This document shows positions 22,601-38,468 of a stretch of 64,000 nucleotides of DNA, in pieces. Every line of letters begins with the position of its first letter. Position 1 is the first letter of the stretch. The position numbers were made by a program, and so were the translations under genes. A model generated the notes under the pieces. It did no database searches. It was not told where the DNA came from and saw nothing but the letters and a program-made list of their open reading frames with translations. The stretch is from Gonapodya prolifera JEL478 (lineage: Eukaryota; Monoblepharomycota; Monoblepharidomycetes; Monoblepharidales; Gonapodyaceae), in NCBI GenBank assembly GCA_001574975.1, contig KQ965776.1, forward strand, positions 248,001 to 312,000, given 5' to 3'.

Positions 22601-23252
22601 TCACACATTCCCTCTTGAATACACGATTCTTTCGCAATCTTCCCACAAAGTTTTCCATTCCCACACCTCCTCATCGTCCCTTGTTTGCACTTCGGGGGAT
22701 AGAGCAAGCTGTCTCAAGTCCGTGAAGTCCAGGCCGGGAGGAGCGGAAGGACCCTGGTGACAATAGAGCCAGTTTTAAAGGCTCTGCGTAGTTTCATTCG
22801 AGAAAGGTGAATCAATCCCACCGTGACAATGGACTGTTCGGTGACTTTGGTTTTCTTTGACTCTAATGATTTCTTTCTCGCCGTCAAAGCAGCCCGTGGA
22901 TCAATATTTTCTACCGGGGTGATGTCCGGGATGTCAGCAATTGGAGCTGAGTGGAGATGTTCAATCCCGATCGCACAATCAACGCCCGTTGTTGCACGTA
23001 CATTGCTCGTCATCATCGTCTTGAACGATAAAGACGTTCTCCTTCGAGGCTTCGCTCCTATATTGCATTAAGTCTGATCCATCTCGTACACGGGCTGTGT
23101 CACGGCACGCTATCTCACTTTGCCTCCCGGCGGGGTTCAACAGTTGATTCGTTCGAATTCGTGGCCAATAACGACGGAGATGATCCATTTTCGGGTTTAA
23201 GAGGACCTATAACCGTGGGCCCACTACGCCGCCTTGATGTCTTGCCTTCCAT
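22601..23252 (-). CDS. Small basic protein, not recognised
   Basis: Best model starts at 23252 (MEGKTSRRRSGPTVIGPLK), joins over an intron of about 70 nt to RTSLSFKTMMTSNVRA, continues with PIADIPDITPVENIDPRAAL and RKKSLESKKTKVTEQSIVT, and after a second intron ends in GPSAPPGLDFTDLRQLALSP and EVWEWKTLWEDCERIVYSRG. Stop TGA at 22601-22603. About 165 residues. A basic, Ser/Pro-rich start and an aromatic, acidic end suggest a nuclear protein with a short C-terminal binding motif. A second start at 23188 in another frame would also splice. No known domain recognised. Confidence 0.55.
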
Positions 23253-23364
23253 TGCAGTAATGGGAAGATGAATACACAGCACCAACGAACTGTACAGTGT
23301 CTCATTTTTACGTACGTGCAATTATATCTATTTTTCACGAACAGTACAAATGAATGCTAAATGA

Positions 23365-25650
23365 TCATTTGAAGGTTTTGCCTAAAAGATTCGTTGGGGG
23401 AATAAGCAAATGTGAGCTACCATGAACACTTCGAAACTCACCGTCCGCAACCTTCTTGCCACCAATGGGAACATCCCAGGCGAGGAAATCTTCGAAGTCC
23501 TTTCGGACAGCGGCGTCGTCGGAGTCGACCTTCTTGAAGTCATAGGATTCGTAGTCAGGGGCGTCGATGACCATAGGTGGAACTTCTTGGCCACGGAAAA
23601 CAAAGTAGCCGCTGATAGCGCTGTTGTTGTTCTCTCCCAAAACAAGCAGAGTTCCGAAGGCTAGAATCAAGAAGAAAGTATTTGGGAGTGCGCAACTATA
23701 CTGGGACATTCAAGTGCTCACCGTATTTGCGGGCAGCCTCCAGCCGTTGGAAGAAGCCACCAACCAAGTTAGAGGACATGAATACCAGTGTCTAAATTGT
23801 AGGCAAACTGTCAACCAAAGAAGGAGACGTGCTCTCAGAACAGATTCTGCCCACCAGCTCGTCGTTGTATTTGTAATCAGCTTTCCAGATGGAGAAACCC
23901 TCCTTGTCGAAGTTGTCCCAAAAGTAGTTGATGGCGGTGGGTCTGGTGTCGTTGTTGGAGTAGAATCGCTTCCAGTTCTCCAGGTTGAATTTGCTGTTTT
24001 GGAGGCAACTTCTTTTGTTCTGTCGAAATCTCTAGATACGTTTTGAAACTCACGATGGCGGGAGGAGGTCGAGGGCGTTGGGAGCCTTCTTCTCAGCGGG
24101 CTTCTCGTCTCTGTCATTTGTCCACTGAAACTCTGCTCTGACTCTGCAGATGCCTCAAAAACTCACTCGTCATCGTCGTCTGCCTCTGGCTTAGGCTTCT
24201 CCTCTTTCTTGGGCTTCTCCTCTTTGGGCTTCTTCTCCTCCTTGGGCTTCTTCTCCTCCTTAGGTTTCTTCTCCTCCTTCGCCTTTTCCTCAGGCTACAA
24301 TCGGTCCAACCAGAGACCCAGTCAATGTAAGTACCGAAAAGAGAGAGGAACATTCATATCACCTTCTTCGGCTCTGCGGCTTTCTCGCAAAGCTTCACTT
24401 CCCCGACGACAGCGATGAACTCGGGTTGGTGAGCGAGGGTGAGGAACCATCGGTTAACGTTGACGTAGGGCTTCCGAACTTCTGGTTCCAACACCTGCCA
24501 AAGAACAAATTTCGATGTGATCCATCAATAATAAATCCGGTAACGTCGCCACACTAACGAGTTTGTAAAGGTTCAGGAGAGCAGTGAAGACGATGATGTC
24601 AGCCAAGGTGACGGTTTCCCCGACAAGGAAAGTTCTTCAAACGAAGTCAGTACGGCCAGTATGGCCCATGACACCATTTCAACATCTGCTTACCGGCGTA
24701 GGAGAATTTTGTCCAAAACAGAGAGAACGTGTTTCACATCCTCAACAGCTTTCGCTTGGTTGGCTTTGTTGAAAGGAATCCAGCCAAGAATGGGGAATGT
24801 CCAGGTCGCCTTTGGAACAGAACATTGAGACTCGTTCTCCAACACCACACCGAAAGACACTAACTGCGGCAGGGGAGATCTCGTTGTCGGCGAAGAAAAC
24901 GTATTGCTGAATTTTGGCACCTTCGTGCTTGTCTTTGCCAAGCAATTTGGTGTCCTTCTTGTACGAGGCGACTGCAAGAGAAATGAATTAACATTTGGCC
25001 AGGGGGAAAACAGAAACCATTCCGTCCAGGCGTTCGAATCTGTCAGTAAATCCAGATTTATCAACACAATTCCACTGGAATTCAGCCAGGGATAACTGTT
25101 TTGGTGACGATGGACTCATCACAAGATTCAGCACGAAGCAAGAGCGGCAAAGGCAGACAGAACCACATGCAATGGTTCCTTTCCTCCAATTTTAGAAACC
25201 ACGGGAAGAAAAAACGTACCGTAGTAAGCAATCGCGTTACTCTCGTACAAAGTGAAACCATCGGCACCCTCGAACGCAGGCACCTGGAGAGACATTCGCG
25301 GAAAGCATTCGGTTACCACGTGAATTCGTCGTAAAAATTTCAATTGACCTCACCTTGCCCAGCGGGAACTTCTCGAGGAAGGCGGGGGTGGTGTTGGTAA
25401 CGCCAGTTTGGAAATCTTTGGCCTCCGCAATCTCCAAGCCATTGTACTTGGCGGCAATGAGAGCTTTGTACACGCTGGTTTTGATCCAATAACCGTCGAG
25501 GCAAAATGCAGAGTGTGGGCGAGTATCAATGGTGAGAAACAAGTTACATTCAACTGAGTATCGGCTTGCAAGGGGCGCGATTCAACTGCAATCAATCTTT
25601 CCTCACCGAGGGTTGTTGGGGTACGAGTAGATTTTCCCGATTGGGGCCAT
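23365..25650 (-). CDS. Elongation factor eEF1B gamma subunit
   Basis: The gamma subunit anchors the guanine-exchange complex that recharges eEF1A with GTP in translation. Start ATG 25648-25650 gives [15 protein letters not shown], the opening of the GST-like N-terminal domain, followed by [29 protein letters not shown] and [16 protein letters not shown] Lys/Glu/Pro-rich linker with repeated KEEKKPKE units (about 24190-24300) leads into the conserved C-terminal domain: [50 protein letters not shown] and [19 protein letters not shown], ending KTFK with stop at 23365-23367. At least nine short introns. In yeast the equivalents are TEF4 and CAM1. Confidence 0.95.
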
Positions 25651-26182
25651 GATGTGTCAAAAGAAACGAGGAGAAAGTTGAGAATATGCTTTGGTCACGC
25701 TAAGGAAAAAGAAGACCGAGGCACAGCACATGTGGTATGCACACAAAATCGTAACACCAGTTTTTGCAAGCTACATATATTTGTTATCAGTCCCGAGGCA
25801 AACCACACATCTCGCATTCAACAGACCCCGCCCGATTTTCAAATGTGCAATGCCGGCAGGACCACGACGCGTGCGTGCTGCCACCAGCGCTGGAGCCCGT
25901 AGGACGATGTCCAGCCCCGGCACCCCCGGAAGATGTGGCCGGTGTTGCTGAGCCTTGCGAGCAACTTTATCAACGCATTTTCGGTGAAGAGGATAGCCGA
26001 AGTCCAAACTCACTGGATGCTGTGTTCAGAACTGTGACTAGTGTCCTCCATGACGACCGCTGAGCGAGTTCACTCGCGTCCGCATCGGAATGTGAGCGCG
26101 CCGCCGTGCACGCTGCGGCAAAGTCATCCTATTGCAGACACAATAAAGGGAGTTGAACATAACCGCGTAATCGCTGTCCATG
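25651..26182. other. Intergenic stretch between eEF1B gamma and NPL4
   Basis: Promoter side of eEF1B gamma and 3' side of NPL4. An open frame ending at 26063 (+) has a plausible-looking tail ([19 protein letters not shown]) but no start or splice support, so it is not annotated. Confidence 0.5.
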
Positions 26183-28278
26183 TTAGCCCACCTCGCTCAG
26201 GATGCCCATCCCGGCCAAAAACACAAGGAAGTGGAAATCCGAGATTGCTTGAGACAGCTTTCCATTTGCTATTGATTTCTTCGCAATCGAAATATCCTGT
26301 GGATCGACATCTTCGCGATGCTCGACGGGGAAAGGTGAAAGAGACACAAACGTTGGGGATGGGTTTTGTGGAAAACCATCTGTGAGCTAAACACATTTGT
26401 TTGTGAGTTGTGCAAGAATGACAAAGCCGGAAAGCGTCAGTTGATAAGCTCACAGTCACGAGAAGATATTCCACGGGAAACGAGGGCTTTGCGGCTTCTT
26501 GAACCAGGATGTTATACTTGTTTTTGTATTTGTAGAACACTTCCGGAATGTATTGCTTCTCCGTGCTTTCCTTGACGAGCATCACTGCAGGTTCAACGGA
26601 TGGCTCAATAATGTCGTCTCGGACCATCGCCATGGCAGTATTCGATACTTGGTATGTAAACAATGTAATGCCACCGTTCTCATCCCCAGAAATCACACAT
26701 GTAACCATCCGTGACCCGAACTTTCCCGTGGTAGAGTATCGTGTTGGTGTTGGATGCTCAAGCTGAACTTGAGCAGCAAACACGGCCTCTGCTGATGACA
26801 GAAAATATGATTCGGAGTGCCTCTTGCAAACCACCGTACCCTTTCCCGTTCCGTCATCAAGAAGGTCGGTGAAAATTACCCCCACACGCCGGAGCCCTAG
26901 TTTGGCCGCAACGGCTTCCACACGCGCTTCGGCAACGTCTGGTAAGCGCAGCTGAATTCCGTCAGCGGCGGCTTCTTGGGGTGGTTCATAGATAGCCGCC
27001 ACAACAGCCTTCACACCCAATGCAACTTCGGCATACGGCTCATATCGTCCATACAAGTAGCCGAAGCGTTGTACTCCAGTCGAGCGCCAGTAGCGGATAA
27101 AGTTATCGACGATGGAAGCAGATTCAAACTCAACGTGATCCACCATGCGAAAGGTCTGAAGATGCGAATTCAGTGCTTAAAGCGACTGAACAGGTGGTGC
27201 AAATTACTCACCTGCGGATGTAGCGTCAGAGCTGATGGCTGACACTTGCTGCAAATGCCGTCAGGGTATGGGGGGTGATTACCAGATGGACATGGGTTCT
27301 TGACACGGTAATCCGGTTCATCCAAGGGGGGAACGAACGTGGCAGACGATACACGGTTTAACGAAGCAATTTGACGAAGATGGGCGTGGAAAGACATATG
27401 CTTAATCTTGTTCTGTTCCAGATATCGCGAGTCGAAGGGCTATAGTTGAAAAGTTCTTTTGTATCTCCGAGGTCTCTGGTCTTGGCAGGCAAACTCCGAG
27501 CTCACTTCAAGTGGTCGACAGTAGTCACACATGCCCAAATCACCGTGACGACAGAATCTGGGGTCCCTAGCACGCTTGATGAGGCCTTCGCTCTTCTCGA
27601 GCTGCACGTCAACAGGATCCGGCACCACTTTCGAAAGGTCAATCCCTGTAGCTGAGGTCACACTTGATTGTGCATTCATTGACGACGAGACTGAAGCACC
27701 AGGAACTCCGTTCAGCTGCGTTGGAGAGGTTGAAGACGACGTTGCCTTCCCGGCTGCGTCCGAGTCCGAAACAGGCGCGATATTCCGATCGTAAATAGCG
27801 AAAATTTGATCTCCGTGCCTTGATGCAGGTTCAGGTGTGACCTTCCACATCAGAAAAACATTCAGCGAGGTGACGCAACCCAACATACTTCAGTCCCGCT
27901 TTCCCAACAGTTTTGCCTCCTGTAAGTATCAACGGCTTCTCTCCCGTGGGTTCAAGGGCTAGTCTAAAAGACCCAGGAGAAAGCTTCAGCTGTGAGGCGA
28001 CCTGCGGCGGGAAGATTGCACATTGGATGTAATCATTCAGTCCGATGGTGGCCTTGAGCATGAGTAAGCATTACGCGAGGCGCACACACCTTGTCCAGAA
28101 ACTTCGCCGCGTCCTCTGACTGATCGACATCAATCCTGGCTTGGCCTTCTGGACCACGAACACGGATAATCTGCAGAATCAGATAGAAGGAGCGCAGAGA
28201 AGAGAGCATCAAATATAGCGGTCATCCAGCAAGGCTACCAATTGCGTGAATGTGCGAAGCAGCGTGAGCGCGTACCAT
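26183..28278 (-). CDS. NPL4: Nuclear protein localization protein 4 (Npl4)
   Basis: With Ufd1, Npl4 is the ubiquitin-binding cofactor of the Cdc48/p97 ATPase in ER-associated degradation and protein extraction. Start ATG 28276-28278 is followed at once by a donor; exon 2 gives [16 protein letters not shown], the ubiquitin-like domain. Then come [20 protein letters not shown], the zinc-finger part [19 protein letters not shown] and [20 protein letters not shown], and the MPN-like core [35 protein letters not shown] and [19 protein letters not shown]. After a C-terminal intron, [16 protein letters not shown] and [19 protein letters not shown] lead to the stop at 26183-26185. Full length for the family. 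The long uninterrupted frame runs into this last intron, so a naive call would give a wrong C-terminus. Confidence 0.94.
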
Positions 28279-28351
28279 TTTCGTTTTCGTTCGTTCAGTG
28301 TTGGACTAGAAATTTCATCCGTCGACGATTCTTGCCGGCTGCGGCCACTGA

Positions 28352-30392
<2,041 letters not shown>

Positions 30393-30810
30393 AATTAGAT
30401 TGCAGTACTGGTACTGGGATTTAGTGAATGTATTTGATGACTGCGCCGAATGCTCATTCCTCAAGATGTTTAGTGTAGTTGAGGGTCAACCGTACTTCTG
30501 ATGCAAGGCTAACCAAAAGTTTCCCTCTCACTTTCTATACCGGCCTCGGAAGTGCAGACGAAGGGCCTCCGATCGACGCTATGATGGTTTGGGTCTTTTC
30601 TTCAAATTTTGACGTTATTAAACTTTTTACCCGGGTATTGCTTCCTCTTTCGAACAAATTGTAGGAGACAGCGACTTGCAATTACAAAGTAATTGCGGCA
30701 GCGTTCCGGCAAATTAAGACACCAAAGTTTTGCCATTGTCTCTCGTCTCCAAGCGAAGAAGTCATACATCCCGCCTCGCGACCGCTTTTGTCTTCTGAAA
30801 CGACACAGCA
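30393..30810. other. Intergenic stretch between RIO2 and the membrane protein gene
   Basis: No gene or clear element seen. AT-rich just after RIO2, as expected for a 3' end. Confidence 0.6.
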
Positions 30811-32102
30811 ATGGCATTTCCTGTTAGTTTTCGTCTTCGCTGTCCGTCCCTTTGAGCTTTGTCACCAAGTTGGATTCCTCTCTCAAGCACCTTGCTCTGC
30901 CCACCACCCGTGTTCAGTGAGTTTTAATGAGTTTTTTCTCTCGCAGACTCAACGTCATATATACGTTTGCTGCCTTTTCCAGTCGCTCTCTGAGTGCGTC
31001 GTCGCCCATTGTCGTTCCAATGGTGTGACGTCAACCACACAAAGCTCTCTTTCTCCCGCAGTCGCCCTCATGGTGGTCCTGCTACTAAGCGGCTGGGTTA
31101 TACAAGTTGTTTCCCTTGCAGTCCTTCAGCGTAGGAGCTACGTGTGTTGCTTTCGCCTGTTGCTTTTCGTGCGAACCCACAAGTCACCATTCTTTTCAAA
31201 AGGGTGGACCACCATATGAGGCACCCGGTCCTTTCTACCAGACATACGGAGCATCTCAGCAATGGAGTTTGGACTGGTGAAGGCCTCATATGGCTGGTTT
31301 TAAGTCAGTCTTTCCACCAACCAATGTTTCCATATCTACCACAGGTTTTTCTGGGCATTCTTTACCTTCGTGAACCTATACTCGTGGGTCATTCTCTGGC
31401 CTCAATCTACAGTCACCTTAATTACTTTGTTGCAAACGCTTCAGCTTGTTCGCATGGGTCACTGACAGCAAGGGAGGAATCGCGAAGAACAGGATTCCCA
31501 TTTCGGTCTACTCAGGTTAGTAACGCAACAACGCTTGCGACCACGGACGCTTATTGAGCTCTTTACACTCAAATTTTACTTCGATAAGCCATTGCCGCCG
31601 TGTGAGTTAATGGGTGAATTTTCCTAAACAAAAATGCGCTCTCTTCTCATCCTCTCTTCATCCAGATTCTGCACGTATCGCATTCAAGACATCATCTGGA
31701 ACCGTGACTCATCTGTTGCACGTGTACGTCCTCACCAGCACATTCTTCGTTCTCTCACTCTCACAAATCACGTATCCCCCAGTCGCTTCTGTCCTCATAC
31801 TTCATCCAAGGCAAGTACCTGAGAGGACTTCTTCATCCAGATCGGGGATCATGACTCACGGTCTCACCTGACTCTTTGTGCACGTAATCGTTATCTTTCG
31901 TTGCGCTAATTGTTTTCTAAGGCATTCCTTACGTAAGTTCCACACCTCATTTCTATTCTCATCTCAAAAGATCATCTGCTCTCCGCAGTACGTCATGCCC
32001 CTGCTCTTCGGAACCTCATTCCTCAACACAAGCGTCGATGTCTCCTCCCTCCGTGACCCTTCAAGTGACGTCGAGACTGCTGCGGCTACGAGGGCCGCGT
32101 AA
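30811..32102 (+). CDS. Multi-pass membrane protein, not recognised
   Basis: Candidate start ATG 30811. Short exons read MAFP/LDSSLKHLALPTTRVQ, LNVIYTFAAFSSRSLSASS, a Pro/Tyr-rich segment QKGGPPYEAPGPFYQTYG, then a helix FFWAFFTFVNLYSLFAWVTD, a loop KGGIAKNRIPISVYS, another helix THLLHVYVLTSTFFVLSLSQ and a tail GIPYVMPLLFGTSFLNTSVD ending ETAAATRAA. Stop TAA 32100-32102. Many introns of 45-110 nt; some joins, especially 31030-31150, are uncertain. At least three hydrophobic segments and a PPYE-type motif that could bind a WW domain. Family unknown. Convergent with NKAP. Confidence 0.5.
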
Positions 32103-32487
32103 GGTGCCTCAGATCGCTGTAAACGAATTAGTAGTGTTAACAGAAGAAAAGCAATGATATCGTTGACGAGGGAGTACTTCTTTGGGGCATACAATGTGGT
32201 TGACAAGAAAAGAACAGATTCAATTTTCATAGAAATGATTGGGGTTGGGCGGTGAAGACCGGGGCCAGGGGAGGTTCCCGTGCCGAACCGTGAGTTCTTT
32301 TTCCCAGGATAGTTCCAGGCAAGGCAAGGCGGTTGTCGAATTTGGACTATAAAACGCGGCACCGGACCTTTCGAGGTTGCAACGCGGAGCATTCAATCAA
32401 ATGTGATACAAATGCAAAAGAACCGTGACATATTCGTCAGCAGGTAGTGACTGTTCCCACCATCCCCTTGGAGTACCACAACCAATC
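32103..32487. other. Intergenic stretch between two convergent genes
   Basis: Shared 3' region of the membrane protein gene and NKAP. No further feature seen. Confidence 0.6.
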
Positions 32488-34089
<1,602 letters not shown>

Positions 34090-34318
34090 TCAGGGACCAG
34101 CAACCCACGCAGCCAGAAATGAGCCAGCCTACCAGGTGCGGACGACAAGCGACATGATACGAACAGGAATGTCGAAGAGCTAGAGGGGCGGAGCGGCGGG
34201 GATGGATGGATGGATGAGATTGAAGTGTCGGGTTTGGTGGACAATTTAAAAGGAGCGCACGGAGACCACGGACAAAAGCATGGGAGGACAGATAGATAGA
34301 GACAAAGGCCGAGTACAC

Positions 34319-35101
34319 ATGAGACACTGGAAGGGCCTCGTGCGGTGTTGGTGGGACAAAACCAATCACTTTTGCTGCAACTGACCAAGCTTTCTGTTGG
34401 ACTCCCCATATCAACGGCATCACTTTCCACTCTTTCAAACACTGTCACCGTGCCGCTAAACTACGGCCTGGAATCTCGCTCCCCCATTTCACCCTCCAGA
34501 CTCTACGTCCGCGGACGCGTGCTTGGATACAAGAGGGGAAAGAGCGTGTCTTCTCCCAACACATCGTACGTTGCGACCGCCTGACCAATCTGGTGTATCC
34601 GTTATCTCACAATGCTTGGTTGCCGTTGTCTCAGCCTCCTCTCTATCGAAAACGTCCACACCCCCACCGACGCCAACTTCTACCTCGGAAAGCGTGTCGC
34701 GTTCGTCTACCGCGCTAAGCGCATCATCAACGGCTCCAAAATCAGAGTCATCTGGGGCAAGGTCGCCCGGTCGCACGGAAACTCGGGGGTCGTGAAGGCC
34801 CGCTTCAGGTCCAACTTGCCGCCCAAGGCGTTCGGTGCCGCGGTGCGAGTGGTGAGTTGATAAAACAGATGTGGGCGCATCGATGTCTGCCGATGTCGTA
34901 GTCAAGAGGGACTGCGGAAAACGAAAACGGTCTCTGGAGAATTGGACACTGCTTTGACGCATTGTACTCGCAACAATGGAGCGCCCTGGATTGTACGCGA
35001 AGGGCCTTTCCCCTGGTTTGAGTTCTCACGTGACAATGATCCAAAACATCATTTTCTTCTCTTGCCCATACTCTCAGATGCTGTACCCTTCGTCCATATA
35101 A
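34319..35101 (+). CDS. Ribosomal protein eL33 (L35A)
   Basis: A protein of the large cytosolic ribosomal subunit. Exons read [19 protein letters not shown] then [61 protein letters not shown] and [16 protein letters not shown], and after an intron (about 34853-35079) the conserved end MLYPSSI. Stop TAA 35099-35101. The first exon is inferred: ATG 34319 gives MRHWKGLV and joins in phase at the acceptor near 34499, but another start is possible. Divergent from NKAP; the 315 bp between the starts hold both promoters. Confidence 0.9.
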
Positions 35102-35676
35102 TCTCGGTTTCGGGTTGGGTTGTGTGATACGTGGTGGCGACCAGCAATACTGGGCGTGCAAGGAGTACATGCCCCGTGGCTGTATGGTACGGGTTCGTCA
35201 TCGGCCCGGTTTGTAAGCGCAGTGTAGGGTTGCGTGGTGCAATGCAATTATTTGAGAAAATTCGTGCCTTGTACATGTTCCATTCCGCCCCATCGGTTCC
35301 ACTTCAAATCTCCAAACAAACAGAAAGGTAAGTGGGACCAATCATGTTTGTATTTGATAAATGCACCACAGGGAACAAACGGTGCAACAACCACCAAGAT
35401 CTATAAGGGTTGCCGAGCACTCATTACTCAACCACCTGCCAGTGTGGAAATTCGATGTGGCGATTTGGGCCGTCGCAGTGACTTCCCACGCAACAGTTTG
35501 TCCACATTGTCGGTGAACGCATTGCATCTACGTTACCTGGACTGAGTTACCGTGAATCGTCGCCTCGGTAACAAACTGAAATCGCAATGCAAGAAAGAAT
35601 CATGATCTTCTCACAAAGGCTGTCTTCAAAATTCTTGACCACAGAAAGCAGTGAAGACGGATCCAATCTTTCAAGA
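35102..35676. other. Intergenic stretch between eL33 and THOC5
   Basis: No gene supported; the small open frames here lack splice context and homology. Contains the THOC5 promoter. Confidence 0.55.
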
Positions 35677-38400
35677 ATGGAGGTGGATACACCAACCTCG
35701 ACCGCCAGGCGGGACCGGCTTCTTGATGATTCTTCACTCTCCCATCTCGACGTTGGTATTGTGGTCGTCCTCTTCACCACCTGGTTCGAGTCACTCAACT
35801 GCACCTCGCTCCTTCTCAGGATCTTGTTTCTGTCTGCGCGGATCTTCGAGCCACGCTCGCAGCTGCAATTGCTGCTCGCAAGGTGCGCCCGAGCTCTGCA
35901 CGTTCCACTCATGTGCTCTCAACCGCTCTCACAGGCCAATCCACCCAACATCCCCTTCCAATCTACACCCCATCTCTCAGCGGCGCTGGCGCCTCTTTTC
36001 CGTGTGCGCGCACTCTACCGAACTACGCTCGCACACACGAGGGAACTGCGGCGCGAAGCCCAGGAGAGAAAGGGAGAGGTCGACGCGAAGGTGCTGGAGC
36101 TCCGGAACGTCGAGTATGAGCGCGCGAACCTGAGGCGAGAGATTGCTTTGTGTGAGGAGATGGAGTGAGTAGTTAGGAGGGCTTGGAATTGAGGACAGGC
36201 TAGGCCATTGGGCGAAAACATTGGGAATGGTTCTAGCAGATGCGATGGGGATTTCAGCCGCCAAGGAGCTTCGGTATCACGGAATGCTGGGACTCCACAG
36301 AGCTGCAAGGACTATGAGTGGAGCTTGCTTCGGGCGGGGAAGGGTGTAATGACACAAAACTTGAACAGCGTGCAACGAGCGGTGACTGCCCTGCACGTTG
36401 AACCTCTTAAAACCCGGAAAGAATGTCTGACAAGTCACATTTTACCGCCCCCTCTTACTTTCCTCAAACTTCACCACGTTGCTCAGAACTGTGTACCAGA
36501 CCATTGAGCTCGTGGACATGGAAGCTTTCATGAACGCAGCTCCCCCTCCCATGACGGCCGAAACCGACCCGCACAAAATTACTCTCAACCGCCTTGAGTT
36601 TGAAAAAAGTGAACGGATGAGGTGAGTGGAGGACATTGGGAGGTATTGGATGTTGACAAATGAATGTCAGCAATATTCTCAAACCCACTCTGCATTGCTC
36701 CAAAGGTTGACAAAAGCCCAAGCCGAACTCGAGCAAAAGAAGCAGAAGCTCACTGAAGAGATTCTCCGGAAGCAACAGGAACTTGACAAGCTCGACGAAA
36801 CGCTTGAAAACTACTTGAAAGTGTGTTGTGTTATTTGCGTTGATTTAGATCACCATTTTGATTCAAAATCTAGGGTAGTGCCGACCTTGCTGCCACTTTG
36901 GATGTCAAAGTGGATCCAGAGGGAGTTTCCGAAGCAGTCAGAAACCTTCCCAAACCTCTCTATGTGTTGTACCGTCACCTGAAAGGTTACCAACAATCCC
37001 TCGGTGAGCAAAAGTGCTTTGACGAAAGCAACCGTGCGAGTAGAGAACTGCGACTTACGGAACCTTTTGCCGCTGTAAGGTCCCAACGCTCTTTTCAACG
37101 TCGACCTCCGCCCTTCTGTCCCTCCCCCACGACCCAAACCCTCAAAAGATTCCAAGGAGTCATTCGACGAAGAGCTTTTATCCCTCTACTCTCGCCATGC
37201 CACTGAAGTCGTGATGGCAATCCGTGACTCAAGCGCCTCCGCGCTCGCGAACTTTGCATACCTTCCACGACTAGGATTCGTTGTTGTGTCTTCTCGAGCT
37301 CCCCCAATCGACAAGAACTTGAAGTTCAAAGACGTTCTGACATGTCTTTGGCCAGGAGACGATGGAACTGAGTCTCCCGTACCATCGACCGACTTTCTCC
37401 TTGTGAAGTGAGTAGTGCGGTCCTATTCGAAAATCCCGTCAAGCCCCTTCCGACACTACCTTTTTCTTTTCTGCCTAAAAGCAACCGCCCTTTCACGTTC
37501 TCTCCTGAAGATGCTGGGGGTTACGCTTACTCCTGGGCTCAACACTTGTGCGGTATCGATTTTGTGGCTCCAGTGCGTCAGCGGGACACCGTGGTTGCTC
37601 CGTGGATTGAGGGTGAAGGAGGGAGGAAGAGACCGTATATTTCGAGAGTGGTGGAGATTGTGAGGTTGAGGCTGAAAGGATTGCAAGCTTTGGTGAGTGA
37701 CAGTGGAAGCTTTGGAACTCGGATCCGGACTAATTTGTTTCCAACGCATCCGTAGCATTTACATTTGTCTATACTAAGCCGTTAGTTGCGTTCCACAATA
37801 TCGTTTTGCCTGTGTCATTGAGATTTTTTCGGTCGTTCTACAACAGGAAACACCATTCCGGATGTCAATTTCCCCGGGAAAGTGCCAACGACTTCGAAGT
37901 TGATCTCTTGGAGGGAACGAGAGCTGGTGGGTTTCTCGAAATCGTGTGTGACTTCATGCAAGTTTTTAAACTTGGTCGCCAATAAGGTTGATTCGGACAA
38001 AGCGCATCAGTTCAACGCTACTGTACAAGCACGCTCGACGCAAATTTCTTTTAGAGTTTTAATCACGGCAGAGTACCCGCTTGTATCACCAGTCTTCGAG
38101 TTTGATCTTCTGAAAGACGCTTCTGCAATGGATGTGGATGGAGACGCAGATGCTAATTCAGCTTTTAAAAGGACTCCACCGGACGACAGCGAAGAAGCAA
38201 GCGAACCTGCAACAGAGAATGCCCAAGGGGAGGCTACACAACGATCACCGGAGGATCCAGTTGTCACAGCTTTACGAGCAGTGGAGGCGGGTGTAAATAG
38301 GCCAGCAGTGGAACTTGGACTGCCAGTGGGGGACTCGCGACTATTGCCGGTACAACTTAATAGGACTCTGCAATTACTAGATACACATCTTGGGAGCTAA
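35677..38400 (+). CDS. THO complex subunit 5 homologue
   Basis: THOC5 is part of the THO/TREX complex, which couples transcription to mRNA export. Start ATG 35677 (MEVDTPTSTARRDRLLDDSS). Introns join to DLVSVCADLRATLAAAIAAR, then ANPPNIPFQSTPHLSAALAP and a coiled coil LRREAQERKGEVDAKVLELR. Next come TIELVDMEAFMNAAPPPM, ITLNRLEFEKSERMR, a second coiled coil QAELEQKKQKLTEEILRKQQ, LPKPLYVLYRHLKGYQQSLG, DEELLSLYSRHATEVVMAI, TCLWPGDDGTESPVPSTDF, YAYSWAQHLCGIDFVAPVRQ and a C-terminal part with ISFRVLITAEYPLVSPVFEF. Stop TAA 38398-38400. Domain order fits THOC5; at least eight introns. The early long frame through 35764-35830 is an intron, not coding. Confidence 0.9.
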
Positions 38401-38468
38401 GGGCGATGGTTCGTGATGTATAATACATTTCCCCTCAAATTTCCAAGCTCCGATTTTCTCAACCATTA

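Noticed and set aside
24190-24300. Tandem 24-bp repeat
   Set aside because: It encodes the Lys/Glu/Pro linker of eEF1B gamma, which is repetitive in many species.
25764-26063. Plus-strand ORF between eEF1B gamma and NPL4
   Set aside because: The tail looks protein-like, but there is no credible start, splice site or family match.
34853-35079. snoRNA inside ribosomal protein introns
   Set aside because: No convincing C/D boxes with a terminal stem or H/ACA layout found in the eL33 or uL24 introns.
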